The notes beneath the pieces are model-generated. The model was not told the origin of the DNA, made no database searches, and worked only from the letters and a program-made list of their open reading frames with translations. Positions 1-8,646 of a DNA stretch of 64,000 nucleotides are shown piece after piece. The DNA is from Dehalococcoidia bacterium. GTDB lineage: Bacteria > Chloroflexota > Dehalococcoidia > UBA2979. Location: contig JALOAL010000008.1 in assembly GCA_023228825.1 (NCBI GenBank), positions 81,127-145,126 on the forward strand, read 5' to 3'. The translations under genes were made by a program, and so were the position numbers. How positions within the stretch are numbered: position 1 is the first letter of the stretch; the number at the start of each line of letters is the position of its first letter.

Positions 1-1
1 C

Positions 2-664
2 AACTCTCCCGCCGTGAAGCCTGGCGACGCCCCCGCCTCGAGGCCGGGTGACGAGGGAAAGCCACGGAACGAGGGCCGGCCCAACGGCGGGCGCATGCCG
101 TTCACCTACGTGGAGCCGGACGTGAAACTCCAGGACGGCGACGTGGTCGAATTCGACGGCTGGCGGCTACAGGCCGTATGGACGCCCGGCCACACCCCCG
201 GCCACATGTGCATGTACGAGACCAACCATCGCCTGATGTTCACGGGCGACCACGTCCTGCCGTACATCAGCCCCAACGTCTCGCTGCACGCGGACCAGGA
301 AGGCACCTCGCCGCTGCGCGACTTCCGGGACAGCCTGCAGAAGGTGGCCGCGTTCGACGTGGCGGCAGCCCTTCCGGCACACGAGTTCACGATCGCGGAT
401 CTGCGCGAGCGCTGCGAGATCCTGCTGCACCACCACGACGACCGCCTGGAGGAAGTCCGCGCGGCTATCGGCGAAGAGCCGTCCTCGGCGCGATCGATCT
501 CGCAGCGGGTGAAGTGGAACACCGGCCCGTTCGACGACTTCAACATCTTCATGAAGCGCTCCGCCGTGGGCGAAACCCTGGCCCACCTCCGTCTGCTGGA
601 GGACGAAGGCAGGGTCTCCTCCACCGAGCCGGACGGCCGCGTGCTCTGGCAGCGCGCGGGGTAG
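2..664 (+). CDS. Metallo-beta-lactamase-fold hydrolase, C-terminal part (5' end outside window)
   Basis: The reading frame is open to the left edge, so the true start lies upstream of the window. What remains is the second half of an MBL-fold hydrolase. TPGHTPGH supplies a metal-ligand histidine, FTGDH the bridging aspartate and LPAHEF the last histidine; the HxHxDH motif must be upstream. The last ~80 residues look like the helical, winged-helix-type C-terminal extension seen in glyoxalase II-like members of this superfamily (LACTB2 or RNase Z-like hydrolases). The substrate cannot be told. The next gene is ~180 bases away on the same strand and unrelated in function. Confidence 0.8.
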   Translation, partial: NSPAVKPGDAPASRPGDEGKPRNEGRPNGGRMPFTYVEPDVKLQDGDVVEFDGWRLQAVWTPGHTPGHMCMYETNHRLMFTGDHVLPYISPNVSLHADQEGTSPLRDFRDSLQKVAAFDVAAALPAHEFTIADLRERCEILLHHHDDRLEEVRAAIGEEPSSARSISQRVKWNTGPFDDFNIFMKRSAVGETLAHLRLLEDEGRVSSTEPDGRVLWQRAG

Positions 665-827
665 TACCGGGCCAGTCTGTCGGAGGGCTACCGGGGCGGC
701 GATTCTAGACGCCGGGGCGTGGCCTCGGAGGGCGCCCAGATCCCCCGGCGCATCGTCAGTGTGTGTTCCAACCTTCGGTCGAGGTAGGGACCTCAGGGTC
801 ATTGCACACCCTCTCTCCGAGGGGTGC

Positions 828-833
828 GACAAT
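828..833 (+). promoter_or_regulatory. -10-like element (GACAAT) for a possibly leaderless murT
   Basis: GACAAT ends 7 bases before the preferred ATG of murT at 841, so transcription from it would begin at or next to the start codon. A TTGCAC hexamer lies at 802-807, but the 20-base gap is long. No Shine-Dalgarno sequence precedes the ATG. The same arrangement occurs before the genes at 19831, 50768 and 59599. Confidence 0.35.
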
Positions 834-840
834 CGTCCGG

Positions 841-2268
841 ATGGCTTCCGCACTGCAACGACGCGTCGCGCTCATCGCCGGCCGGGTGGCCGGGGAGGCG
901 ACGCGACGCCTCGGGCGGGGCGGGGGGACGGCCCTGCCGGGGCTGGTGGCCGGGCGGCTGGCGCCCGACCTGGTGGAGGCGCTTGGACGGCTGGCGGAGC
1001 ACGGCGCGGTCACGGTGACGGGCACCAACGGCAAGACCACCACCACGCACCTGCTCGCCGCGATCGCGCGGGAGGCGGGCATGGAGACGCTGACGAACCG
1101 CTCCGGTTCCAACCTCGAGCGCGGGCTCGTCACCACCTACGTGGACGCTGCCGGCCGGGACGGTGTGGCGGACGGCCGAGGCCACCTTGGCCTGTTCGAG
1201 GTGGACGAGGCGGCGCTGCCGCCGCTGTTCCCCCGCCTGCGGCCGCGGGTGGCGGTGTTCCTCAACCTGTTCCGCGACCAACTGGACCGCTACGGCGAGA
1301 TCGACTCCGTGGCCGAGGGCTGGGCCGCGATGATCGCCGCGGCGGACTGGGCGCCGGCGCTCGTCCTCAACGCCGATGACCCCTCCGTGGCGCTGCTGGC
1401 CGAGGGCGCGCGAGGGCCGGTGGTCACGTTCGGCATCGACGACGAGGCGGCGGCGTTGCCGGAGGCGGAGCACGCCTCGGACGCGCGGTTTTGCGTGTGC
1501 GGATCGCGCTTCCAGCACGCGCGGGTGTTCATGGGGCACGTGGGCCACTGGCGTTGCCCGGACTGCGGGCGCAGGAGGCCGCGGCCGGACGTGGCCGCGA
1601 CGAGGGTGCTGCTGGGCGTGGACGGCAGCGAGGTGGACGTGCGGATCGGGGAGGGCGCGCACGCGCTGACCGTGCCCACGGCGGGTCTGTATTCCGTGTC
1701 CAACGCGCTTGCCGCCCTCGCCACGGCGGTCGCCCTGGGGGTGCCCGGGGATGCGGCCGTGCGCGCGGTGCAGCAGTCCGGGCCGGCGTTCGGGCGGCAA
1801 GAGCGGTTCCAGGTGGGCGGGCGGCGGGTGCGGGTGTGGCTGGCGAAGAACCCGGCCGGCCTCAACGAGATCGTGCGGGCGCTGCTCGCGTCCCGTGGAG
1901 GCAGTGGCGAGGGCGAAGGGCGGGAGGCCCCCGACCTCTCGTTGCTGGCGATGCTGAACGACGGCATCCAGGACGGCCAGGACGTCTCCTGGATCTACGA
2001 CGCCGACCTGGAGCGCCTGGAGGGCCGCGTCGCATCGCTCGTGTGCGCCGGCGACCGTGCCGAGGACCTCGCGCTCCGCCTCGCGGTGGCGGGTATCGAG
2101 GCGGACGTCGTCGAGCGCGGAACCGAGGTGGCCCTGGATGCCGCGCTCGAGCGCACGAAGGCGGGCGAGGTGCTCGACATTGTGGCGACGTATACGGCCA
2201 TGCTGGAGGTGCGTGACCTGGTGGCGGCGCGTGCCGGGCAGGGTGCGTACTGGGAGGTGGCCCCGTGA
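841..2268 (+). CDS. murT: Lipid II isoglutaminyl synthase, Mur ligase-like subunit MurT
   Basis: MurT activates the D-glutamate of lipid II with ATP so that its partner GatD can amidate it to D-isoglutamine. The Mur ligase P-loop TGTNGKTTTT is present near the N-terminus. A four-cysteine zinc ribbon (CVCG followed by CPDCG) sits in the middle domain, as in known MurT. A C-terminal DUF1727-type domain with a TYTAM segment completes the 475-residue protein. I chose ATG 841, where the Mur-like part begins; GTG 763 would add 26 unconvincing residues. The stop overlaps the gatD start (GTGA), which indicates translational coupling. The organism therefore probably makes an amidated Gram-positive-type peptidoglycan. 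Confidence 0.9.
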   Translation: MASALQRRVALIAGRVAGEATRRLGRGGGTALPGLVAGRLAPDLVEALGRLAEHGAVTVTGTNGKTTTTHLLAAIAREAGMETLTNRSGSNLERGLVTTYVDAAGRDGVADGRGHLGLFEVDEAALPPLFPRLRPRVAVFLNLFRDQLDRYGEIDSVAEGWAAMIAAADWAPALVLNADDPSVALLAEGARGPVVTFGIDDEAAALPEAEHASDARFCVCGSRFQHARVFMGHVGHWRCPDCGRRRPRPDVAATRVLLGVDGSEVDVRIGEGAHALTVPTAGLYSVSNALAALATAVALGVPGDAAVRAVQQSGPAFGRQERFQVGGRRVRVWLAKNPAGLNEIVRALLASRGGSGEGEGREAPDLSLLAMLNDGIQDGQDVSWIYDADLERLEGRVASLVCAGDRAEDLALRLAVAGIEADVVERGTEVALDAALERTKAGEVLDIVATYTAMLEVRDLVAARAGQGAYWEVAP

Positions 2269-3050
2269 CGGACGGTGCGGGCAGGGTCATCCGCGTGCTG
2301 TCGCTCTATGACGACGTGATGAACGTGTACGCGGACCGTGGCAACACGCTGGCGGTGCAGCGTGGGGCGGCGGCGCTGGGGCTGGAGGCGGACGTCCTCC
2401 GCGTGTCGCTCGGCGAGGCGTTGCCGGAGGCGGTGAACCTGGTGCTGATCGGCGGCGGGCAGGACCGCGAGCAGCGGCGTATCGCGGACGAACTGGCGGC
2501 GCACGGCCCGCGCCTGCGCGAGTGGGCGGCCGAGGGCGTGGCGATGCTCGCGGTGTGCGGCGGCTTCCAGTTGTTCGGCCGCTGGTATCGAGACACGGCC
2601 GGGCGCACGTTGCCGGGCGCCGGCGTGTTCGACGTCACCTCCGTGGCGGGGGGCGCCGGCCAGCCTCGATGCATTGGCGACGTGCTCGTGGACTCCACGC
2701 TCGAGGGGGTGGGCGAGGTCGTGGGGTTCGAGAACCACGGCGGCCGCACCTACCTGGGCCCGGCGGCGCAGCCCTTCGCCCGCGTGCTGTATGGCTCTGG
2801 CAACAACGGCGCGGACGGCACGGAGGGCGCGGTCCACCGCGAGGCGATCGGCACCTACCTCCACGGCTCCGTGCTCCCGAAAAACCCGCGCCTGCTCCGC
2901 CACCTCCTGGCCGCCGCCGCGAGACACGCGGGCATCGAGGCGCTCCCGAGCGTCGAGGGGGCCGACGGCCTGATGGCGCGGGCGGCGGAGCGGGCGCATC
3001 GTGCGGCGGTGCTCGTGGCGCGGCGGCGAGGTCGGCCCGTCGCCCGGTAG
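2265..3050 (+). CDS. gatD: Lipid II isoglutaminyl synthase, glutamine amidotransferase subunit GatD
   Basis: This class I glutamine amidotransferase (CobB/CobQ-like type) hydrolyses glutamine and passes ammonia to MurT. The catalytic cysteine lies in LAVCGGFQLFG and the catalytic histidine in GTYLHG, and GGGQDREQ forms the oxyanion region typical of GatD. At 261 residues it matches the family. It starts at GTG inside the last codons of murT with a four-base overlap, which fits an obligate heterodimer. The C-terminal ~30 residues are Arg/Ala-rich and poorly conserved. Confidence 0.92.
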   Translation: MTDGAGRVIRVLSLYDDVMNVYADRGNTLAVQRGAAALGLEADVLRVSLGEALPEAVNLVLIGGGQDREQRRIADELAAHGPRLREWAAEGVAMLAVCGGFQLFGRWYRDTAGRTLPGAGVFDVTSVAGGAGQPRCIGDVLVDSTLEGVGEVVGFENHGGRTYLGPAAQPFARVLYGSGNNGADGTEGAVHREAIGTYLHGSVLPKNPRLLRHLLAAAARHAGIEALPSVEGADGLMARAAERAHRAAVLVARRRGRPVAR

Positions 3051-3102
3051 CGTGCGGTTCGTTATCCTCGGGCCTGCGGGGGTGGGACGGACTGTTCCCA
3101 CC

Positions 3103-3906
3103 GTGGTTCGACGACCCTCCACGTTGGTGCGGGTGGCCCTGGCGCTTGGGGCGCTGTGGGCGCTGATGTCCGCCGGTTGTCTCGGCTCGCAGGATCCGCC
3201 CCTCAGCGTGACTATCGACGGCGGCACGCCCGCGCCCACGGACGGGGCGGTGGTGGTGCGCTCCACCGCGTCCGCGCCCGCCGCCGTGCCCTTCATCCCG
3301 CCCTCGCCCGTGTCCGACCTGGATCCGGAGGACCTCCACGGCTTCGTGATGCCGCTGGAGGGCGCGTGCCTGCCTTCCAACGAGCGGCTGATGCCGAACG
3401 CCCCGCGCGAGTACCGCAATGGGGTGCACGAGGGCGTGGATTTCTACTTTGGCGACGCCTGCGTGGTGGTGGAGCGCGGCACCCCGGTGCGGGCGGCGTA
3501 CGGCGGCGTCGTCGTGCGCGCCGACCATCAGTACGTGGACCCGACGCTGGAGGAGGTGGCGGCGCTGGAGGCGAGGACGGCGGAGCAGGGCGCCTCGGAC
3601 GCGGAGACGCTGGACGTCTTCCGTGGCCGCCAGGTCTGGATCGACCACGGCAATGGCGTGGTGACGCGCTACAGCCACCTGAACGCCATTGCCCCCGAAC
3701 TGGCGGAGGGCATCCGCGTGCCGGGGGGCCACGTGGTGGGCGCGGTGGGCGAGTCGGGCACGCCGGAGTCCATCACGGCGCCGGGCACAGAGTTGCACCT
3801 GCACTGGGAAGTGCGCGTGGGCGACTCCTTCCTGGGCGAGGGCCTCGAGGCCTCCGAGGTGCGCGCCCTCTACGACCGCCTGTTCGAGGCGCCCGCCGCC
3901 CCGTAG
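3103..3906 (+). CDS. M23 (LytM-type) peptidase, predicted lipoprotein
   Basis: This is an extracytoplasmic zinc metallopeptidase of the LytM/M23 family, which cuts peptidoglycan cross-bridges. With GTG 3103 as start there is a short basic N-terminus, a hydrophobic stretch and a lipobox (LMSAGC, acylated Cys at about residue 26). The catalytic HxxxD is H109/D113 and the C-terminal HxH is H232/H234, so it looks active. A Ser/Thr/Pro-rich linker separates anchor and domain. GTG 3082 or 3052 are alternative starts; a TATCCT hexamer at 3062-3067 could be the -10. The next gene, lgt, would attach its lipid anchor. Confidence 0.85.
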   Translation: MVRRPSTLVRVALALGALWALMSAGCLGSQDPPLSVTIDGGTPAPTDGAVVVRSTASAPAAVPFIPPSPVSDLDPEDLHGFVMPLEGACLPSNERLMPNAPREYRNGVHEGVDFYFGDACVVVERGTPVRAAYGGVVVRADHQYVDPTLEEVAALEARTAEQGASDAETLDVFRGRQVWIDHGNGVVTRYSHLNAIAPELAEGIRVPGGHVVGAVGESGTPESITAPGTELHLHWEVRVGDSFLGEGLEASEVRALYDRLFEAPAAP

Positions 3907-3986
3907 AGGCGCGGCGGGCTGCGCCGCCACACAGGAACGGCTCACGCTATCGTGGACGGGGACCACCAATCGGCGGGGAGGCGCGC

Positions 3987-4883
3987 GTGACACTGGTCGG
4001 CTTGGTGCTGGCGATCGAGATTCCGTGGAGTCCCGACATCGTCGAGATCGGTGGGTTCCTGCTCACCTGGCACGGCCTCTTCACGGCCGTGGGCATCCTG
4101 GTGGGGGTGCGGCTGTCGCTGTGGATCGCCGGGCGCATCCACTACAACGTGGACGATGCCTACACGCTGGCGCTGATCGGCGTGCCCAGCGGCATCGTCG
4201 GCGCGCGGCTGCTGTTCGTCGCCGAGCACTGGGAGTACTACGGCAGCAACCTGGGCGAGATCATCGCGCTGACGGAGGGCGGCATCTCGATCTGGGGGGC
4301 CGTGCTGGGCGGCGTGGCGGGGCCGCTGGCCTTCGCGCTCTGGCGCGGCTGGCCCGTGTGGCGAGGGCTGGACGTGGCGTCCTTTGGCCTGGTGACCGGC
4401 ATGGCGATCGGCCGGATCGGCGACCTCATCAACGGCGAGCACCTGGCGAAGGGGACGGACCTGCCCTGGGGGGTGATCTACACCAGCCCGAACGCGCTCA
4501 GTCACGTCTACGCCCACTCGCTCACCGTGGGCGCCCATCACCCGGCCACCACCTACGAGATGATCGGCGACCTGGCGATCCTGGGCGTCCTCTTCCTGGC
4601 CATGTTCCGATGGCCCATCGGGCGCTACCCCGGCGCCACGTTCTTCATCTACCTCGTCGGCTACGCGGTGATGCGCTACTTCCTGTCCAACCTGCGGCTG
4701 GACTCCGCAGACACGTTCCTGCCGTTCGCCACCGTGCCGCAGTTGGTGTCTGTGATCGTGGTGGCGGCCTCGCTGCCGGTGCTCTACGTCATCTGGCGCA
4801 ACGGCCCGGACCCCCACGACCCGCAGGCGCCCCCACCTCAGGCCGCCGCCACGCCCGGCCGCGTCCCTGTGCGCGAGGCGTGA
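3987..4883 (+). CDS. lgt: Prolipoprotein diacylglyceryl transferase
   Basis: Lgt transfers diacylglycerol from phosphatidylglycerol to the lipobox cysteine of prolipoproteins at the membrane. The 298-residue protein has about seven hydrophobic segments and the Lgt signature around GMAIGRIGDLINGEH (the family's HGGL/GRxGNFxNxE-type motif, here D for N). The conserved PTxxYE region appears as HPATTYEM. The start is GTG 3987, preceded by GGGGAGG at 3974-3980. The C-terminal ~25 residues are Pro-rich and variable. It directly follows a predicted lipoprotein gene, and a TATCGT hexamer at 3948-3953 may serve as its own -10. Confidence 0.93.
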   Translation: MTLVGLVLAIEIPWSPDIVEIGGFLLTWHGLFTAVGILVGVRLSLWIAGRIHYNVDDAYTLALIGVPSGIVGARLLFVAEHWEYYGSNLGEIIALTEGGISIWGAVLGGVAGPLAFALWRGWPVWRGLDVASFGLVTGMAIGRIGDLINGEHLAKGTDLPWGVIYTSPNALSHVYAHSLTVGAHHPATTYEMIGDLAILGVLFLAMFRWPIGRYPGATFFIYLVGYAVMRYFLSNLRLDSADTFLPFATVPQLVSVIVVAASLPVLYVIWRNGPDPHDPQAPPPQAAATPGRVPVREA

Positions 4884-4935
4884 TGGTCGAGGCGACTCGG
4901 GCCACTCGGGCAGGGCGCGGCAGGGAGGCCCGGCG

Positions 4936-5247
4936 GTGACGAACCTCCGCGGCCTGCCGCCCGGCGGGGCGCCCTCCGTGGTCCTCTACACGAAGCGGGG
5001 CTGCCACCTCTGCGAGGTGGCGCGCGCGCTGCTCCTCTCGCTCCAGCGCACCATCCCGTTCCACCTCCAGCCCCGCGACATCGAGGGCGACGAGGACCTG
5101 GAGCGGCGTTTCATGCTGGAGATCCCGGTGGTGGAGGTGGAGGGGGAGGTGGTGTGCACGGGCCAGGTGGACCTGGACGCCGTGCGTGCCGCCGTGAACC
5201 GCGCCCGCATCGCCGCCTCGCGCCGCGCCGCCACCGGCGAGGAGTAA
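4936..5247 (+). CDS. Glutaredoxin-like (DUF836-type) thiol-disulfide protein
   Basis: This small thioredoxin-fold protein of 103 residues carries a redox CxxC motif (CHLC in LYTKRGCHLCE) directly after the first beta strand. It also has the cis-proline region (IPVVEV) typical of glutaredoxin-like DUF836 proteins. It should reduce disulfides or act as an electron carrier in the cytoplasm; the partner is unknown. The start is GTG 4936, just after a GGGAGG stretch. It sits 52 bases after lgt and is followed by an unrelated restriction-modification gene. Confidence 0.8.
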   Translation: MTNLRGLPPGGAPSVVLYTKRGCHLCEVARALLLSLQRTIPFHLQPRDIEGDEDLERRFMLEIPVVEVEGEVVCTGQVDLDAVRAAVNRARIAASRRAATGEE

Positions 5248-5379
5248 CGGGCGACGCCGGTGAGGCACGGAGGCACGGGGGCGCATCGGGCATGGGGGGC
5301 GCATCGGAAACGCCGGCGTCCGGGGGAGCGGTGACGCGCTCGGATTGCGTTCCGTCTTGCCGCCGGGTATCACCTCCGT

Positions 5380-8316
5380 ATGGCGCAACTGAATCCCACC
5401 ATGACACCTGCGGCGTTCGTCGCGAAGTGGAGCCAGAATGCGCGCCGCGAGCGTGCCGGTTCGCAGTCGCATTTCAACGACCTGTGCGCGCTCGTCGGTG
5501 TGGCCACGCCGAACGAGGCGGACCCGGAGCAGACCTGGTACTGCTTCGAACGAGGCGCGTCCAAGACCACCGGGGGTGACGGCTGGGCGGACGTCTGGAT
5601 GCGGCACCACTTCGGGTGGGAGTACAAGGGCGCGCACAAGGACCTGGACGCCGCCTACCGCCAACTGCACGACTATCGCGAGGCGCTGGAGCATCCCCCG
5701 TTCCTGGTGGTGTCCGACATGGATCGGATCATCATCCGGACGGCCTTCAACAACACCAAGACCCAGACCTACCAGTTCTCCCTGGCCGACCTGCGGGACG
5801 CGCCGGACGAGCCGCTGAAGTGGCTGCGCGCCGTCTTCACCGATCCGGACTCCCTGAAGCCCACCGAGACGCCGGACGAGGTCACTCGAGGCGCGGCCAC
5901 GCGCTTTGCGCAGATCGCGCGGTCGCTGCAGGAGCGCGGGCACCCGGCGGAGGACGTGGCCCACTTCCTGAACCGCGTGCTGTTCTGCCTGTTCGCGGAA
6001 GACGTGAACCTGCTGCCCAACCGCATCGTCACGGGGCTGATCGAGTCGCGTCGAGACCCGGCGGCGTTCAACCACGCGCTGGGCGACCTGTTCGACCGCA
6101 TGTCGCACCGCGAGGCCATCCGCTTCTGGGGGAACGACCCGCTGCTGTGGTTCAACGGCGGCCTGTTCGACGGCGCGCCGGTGATCGAGTTCACGCGCGA
6201 GGAGTTGCGGCTGGTGCAGGACGCCGCGCGCCTGGACTGGTCGCAGGTGGAGCCCTCCATCCTGGGGACGCTGTTCGAGCGCGGCCTGGACCCGGCCAAG
6301 CGAGGGCAACTGGGGGCCCATTACACGGACACGGGCAAGATCATGCAGGTGGTGGAGCCGGTGGTGATGACGCCGCTGCGCCGCGAGTTTGCGGCCATGC
6401 AGGAGCGCGTGGACGAACTGATGGCTGGCCGCACGCCCAGTCCGTTCACCCGCAGGCGGTTGGGGGCGCGCCGTCGGCTTCGCCTTCCGGCGTGGGAGCG
6501 ACAGGCCGAGGCCACGTGGTACGCATTCCTGGACCGGCTGGAGGGGGTGCGGGTGCTGGACCCGGCCTGCGGCTCCGGCAACTTCCTGTACGTCACGCTG
6601 AAGTTGCTGAAGGACCTGGAGCACCAGGCTATTGGGTGGGGTTCGCAGCGCCTGGGCATTCCGGGCCGCCAGCCGCGCGTGGGCCCGCAGAACGTGCTGG
6701 GGCTGGAGGTGAACCCGTACGCGCGCGAACTGGCCGGCGTCTCGATCTGGATCGGCTTCATCCAGTGGACGGACGCGCACGGCTACGGCCGCGAGAAGGA
6801 CCCCGTCCTCCGCCCGCTGGACAACATCGAACTGCGCGACGCCATCCTGGCCCGCGATGCCGAGGGCAACCCGATCCCCGCTGCGTGGCCGGAGGCGGAG
6901 TTCATCGTCGGCAACCCGCCCTTCCTGGGCGGGAACTACATCCGGCAGAGCCTCGGGGACGAGTACGTCGATGATCTGTTTGCCGCGTACACCGACCGCG
7001 TTCCCCGGTTTGCGGATCTCGTCTGCTACTGGCACGAAGCGGCACGGGCGGCGATTGCCGCAAGCCGTACGAGGCGCGTTGGTCTGCTCGCCACGAACAG
7101 TATTCGTGGAGGTGCGAACCGCGAGGTGCTCCAGCGTGTGAAGGACTCGGGCGACATTTTTGTCGCGTGGTCTGATGAGCCATGGGTAGTCGATGGCGCG
7201 GCGGTGCGGGTCTCCATCGTGTGTCAGGACGACGGCACTGAGCCGGAGAAGTGTCTCGACGGTCGGTCGGTGCTGGCGATAAACGCTGATCTCACTGCTG
7301 GTATTGACCTGACGCTCGCGGAGAGGCTGCAAGAGAACGCCGCTGCGTGCTTCATGGGCCCCTCGGCCAAGGCGCCATTCGACATTGATGGAGCGCTCGC
7401 GAGAGAGATGATCACCTCCGGAGGGAACGTCAACGGCCGGAGCAACCTGGATGTCGTGCGCCCCGTAGCGAGTGCTATCGACATCGCGCGGCGCTCGCGT
7501 GACATGTGGACGATCTACTTCGGACTGATGAGCGAACGGGAGGCTGCACCCTACGAGCGTCCGTTCGAGTACGTGAAGAGCGTGGTCTTGCCAGCACGAG
7601 CCAACCGCCGGGACGACTACCGAGGCCAATGGTGGCAATACGCGCGTCCGAGGCCCGAGATGAACGCCGCCATGGCCGGCCTGGAGCGCTTCATCGTGAC
7701 GCCGGCCGTGGCAAAGCACCGGCTGTTCGTCTGGATGACGCCCGAAGTGATCTGCAACCAGGGGACACTCGCCATCGCGCGGGACGACGACTACGCGTTC
7801 GGCGTCCTCCATTCGAGCGCGCACGAGCGGTGGTCGCTGCGGATGGGGACGTGGCTCGGGAAGGGCAACGACCCGCGCTACACACCCACCACCACGTTCG
7901 AGACGTTTCCGTTCCCGTGGCCGCTGGACACCTCGGACGATGCGCTCACCGAGGCGCAGCGCGGGCACCGGGACGCCATCGGCGCGGCGGCGCGGGCGCT
8001 GGACGAGAAGCGTCGACACTGGCTGAACCCGCCGGACCTGGTGCGGGCGGAGCCGGACGTGCTGCCCTCGCTCCCCCCGCGCCTGCTGCCCGTGGACGAG
8101 GCGGCGGCGAAGGAACTGAAGACCAGGACGCTGACCAACCTCTACAACGCGCGTCCCACGTGGCTGGAGGATCTGCATCGCGACCTGGACCGCGCCGTCT
8201 TCGCCGCCTACGGCTGGCCGGAAGCCACTGACCCGGAGGGCCCGGACGGCCTGGACGAAGAGACCATGCTGGGCCGCCTGCTGGCCCTGAACCTGGCGCG
8301 CGCCGCCGCGGAGTAG
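5380..8316 (+). CDS. Single-chain type IIL (MmeI-like) restriction endonuclease-methyltransferase
   Basis: This 978-residue protein matches the MmeI architecture. An N-terminal nuclease domain has D71-x9-E81-Y-K83, the same spacing as the PD-ExK site of MmeI. A helical spacer follows, then an N6-adenine methyltransferase with motif I DPACGSGNF (D394-F402) and motif IV NPPF (512-515). A target-recognition domain lies at about residues 600-850, with a C-terminal helical part. In this family one TRD directs both methylation and cutting, with methylation of one strand protecting the site. Both active sites look intact. It stands alone, with no mobile element nearby. The stretch at about 6950-7560 is nearer 60% G+C, against about 70% on either side, which hints at exchange of the recognition part. 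Some annotators would call it only a DNA methyltransferase. Confidence 0.88.
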   Translation: MAQLNPTMTPAAFVAKWSQNARRERAGSQSHFNDLCALVGVATPNEADPEQTWYCFERGASKTTGGDGWADVWMRHHFGWEYKGAHKDLDAAYRQLHDYREALEHPPFLVVSDMDRIIIRTAFNNTKTQTYQFSLADLRDAPDEPLKWLRAVFTDPDSLKPTETPDEVTRGAATRFAQIARSLQERGHPAEDVAHFLNRVLFCLFAEDVNLLPNRIVTGLIESRRDPAAFNHALGDLFDRMSHREAIRFWGNDPLLWFNGGLFDGAPVIEFTREELRLVQDAARLDWSQVEPSILGTLFERGLDPAKRGQLGAHYTDTGKIMQVVEPVVMTPLRREFAAMQERVDELMAGRTPSPFTRRRLGARRRLRLPAWERQAEATWYAFLDRLEGVRVLDPACGSGNFLYVTLKLLKDLEHQAIGWGSQRLGIPGRQPRVGPQNVLGLEVNPYARELAGVSIWIGFIQWTDAHGYGREKDPVLRPLDNIELRDAILARDAEGNPIPAAWPEAEFIVGNPPFLGGNYIRQSLGDEYVDDLFAAYTDRVPRFADLVCYWHEAARAAIAASRTRRVGLLATNSIRGGANREVLQRVKDSGDIFVAWSDEPWVVDGAAVRVSIVCQDDGTEPEKCLDGRSVLAINADLTAGIDLTLAERLQENAAACFMGPSAKAPFDIDGALAREMITSGGNVNGRSNLDVVRPVASAIDIARRSRDMWTIYFGLMSEREAAPYERPFEYVKSVVLPARANRRDDYRGQWWQYARPRPEMNAAMAGLERFIVTPAVAKHRLFVWMTPEVICNQGTLAIARDDDYAFGVLHSSAHERWSLRMGTWLGKGNDPRYTPTTTFETFPFPWPLDTSDDALTEAQRGHRDAIGAAARALDEKRRHWLNPPDLVRAEPDVLPSLPPRLLPVDEAAAKELKTRTLTNLYNARPTWLEDLHRDLDRAVFAAYGWPEATDPEGPDGLDEETMLGRLLALNLARAAAE

Positions 8317-8363
8317 CCAGAGCGCCCTCATTGCCCTCGAAGTGCCGGCGTGTGAGGCACGGG

Positions 8364-8386
8364 CGAGGGCTGCCGGGATGCCCTCG
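8364..8386 (+). terminator. Hairpin after the restriction-modification gene
   Basis: CGAGGGC (8364-8370) and GCCCTCG (8380-8386) form a perfect 7-bp stem with a 9-base loop, about 50 bases after the stop codon. There is no U tract, so it is at best a weak or Rho-assisted terminator. Apart from this hairpin I see nothing else in 8317-8434. Confidence 0.3.
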
Positions 8387-8434
8387 GCACGGAGTCTTGC
8401 GCACGTCCCGCGCAGGCTGCTGGTTGCCGCCTCA

Positions 8435-8464
8435 TTGACAGAAGAATCGGAGGGTTCCTAGCCT
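8435..8464 (+). promoter_or_regulatory. Promoter of the SAM-riboswitch leader
   Basis: A perfect -35 TTGACA (8435-8440) is followed after 18 bases by TAGCCT (8459-8464), which keeps the T1, A2 and T6 positions of a -10 box. Transcription would begin near 8471, about 37 bases before the riboswitch aptamer. The same TAGCCT hexamer occurs before purM at 22647-22652. Confidence 0.6.
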
Positions 8465-8507
8465 TGGAGGTGACTTGCCGGGCGCATCCTGTGGATGCCG
8501 CGCGGCG

Positions 8508-8630
8508 GTTCATCCAGAGCGGCGGAGGGTTCCGGCCCTGCGAAGCCGCGGCAACCGGTCGCCTATGCCTGGGCGAACACGGTGCTACTTCCGGCCCGAG
8601 CGCCACAGACGGACGCCGGGGAAGATGAAC
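8508..8630 (+). promoter_or_regulatory. SAM-I (S-box) riboswitch aptamer
   Basis: The closing P1 helix is perfect: GTTCATC (8508-8514) with GATGAAC (8624-8630). The core follows the S-box consensus in order. CAGAG then GGCGGAGGG (8515-8529) is followed by GGCCCTG-CGAAGCC, by GGCAACC (8550-8556) and by GGTGCTACTTCC (8581-8592) before the final stem. SAM-I aptamers switch off methionine, cysteine and SAM synthesis genes when SAM is abundant. The 3' P1 strand can instead pair at TGAAC (8626-8630) with GTTCA (8638-8642), giving a possible competing hairpin. The first protein gene downstream of appreciable size is the threonine-synthase paralogue at 9073. Confidence 0.92.
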
Positions 8631-8646
8631 GGAAGGCGTTCACCTC

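Noticed and set aside
5380..8316. BREX PglX or DISARM methyltransferase as the identity of the restriction-modification protein
   Set aside because: The N-terminal D-x9-ExK nuclease motif and the single-chain layout fit MmeI, and no other BREX or DISARM genes are nearby.
4789..8331. 1180-aa open frame on the minus strand opposite the restriction-modification gene
   Set aside because: It is the antisense shadow of a clear MmeI-like protein. Its composition (His/Arg/Gln-rich, no recognisable motif) is typical of a G+C-rich reverse frame.
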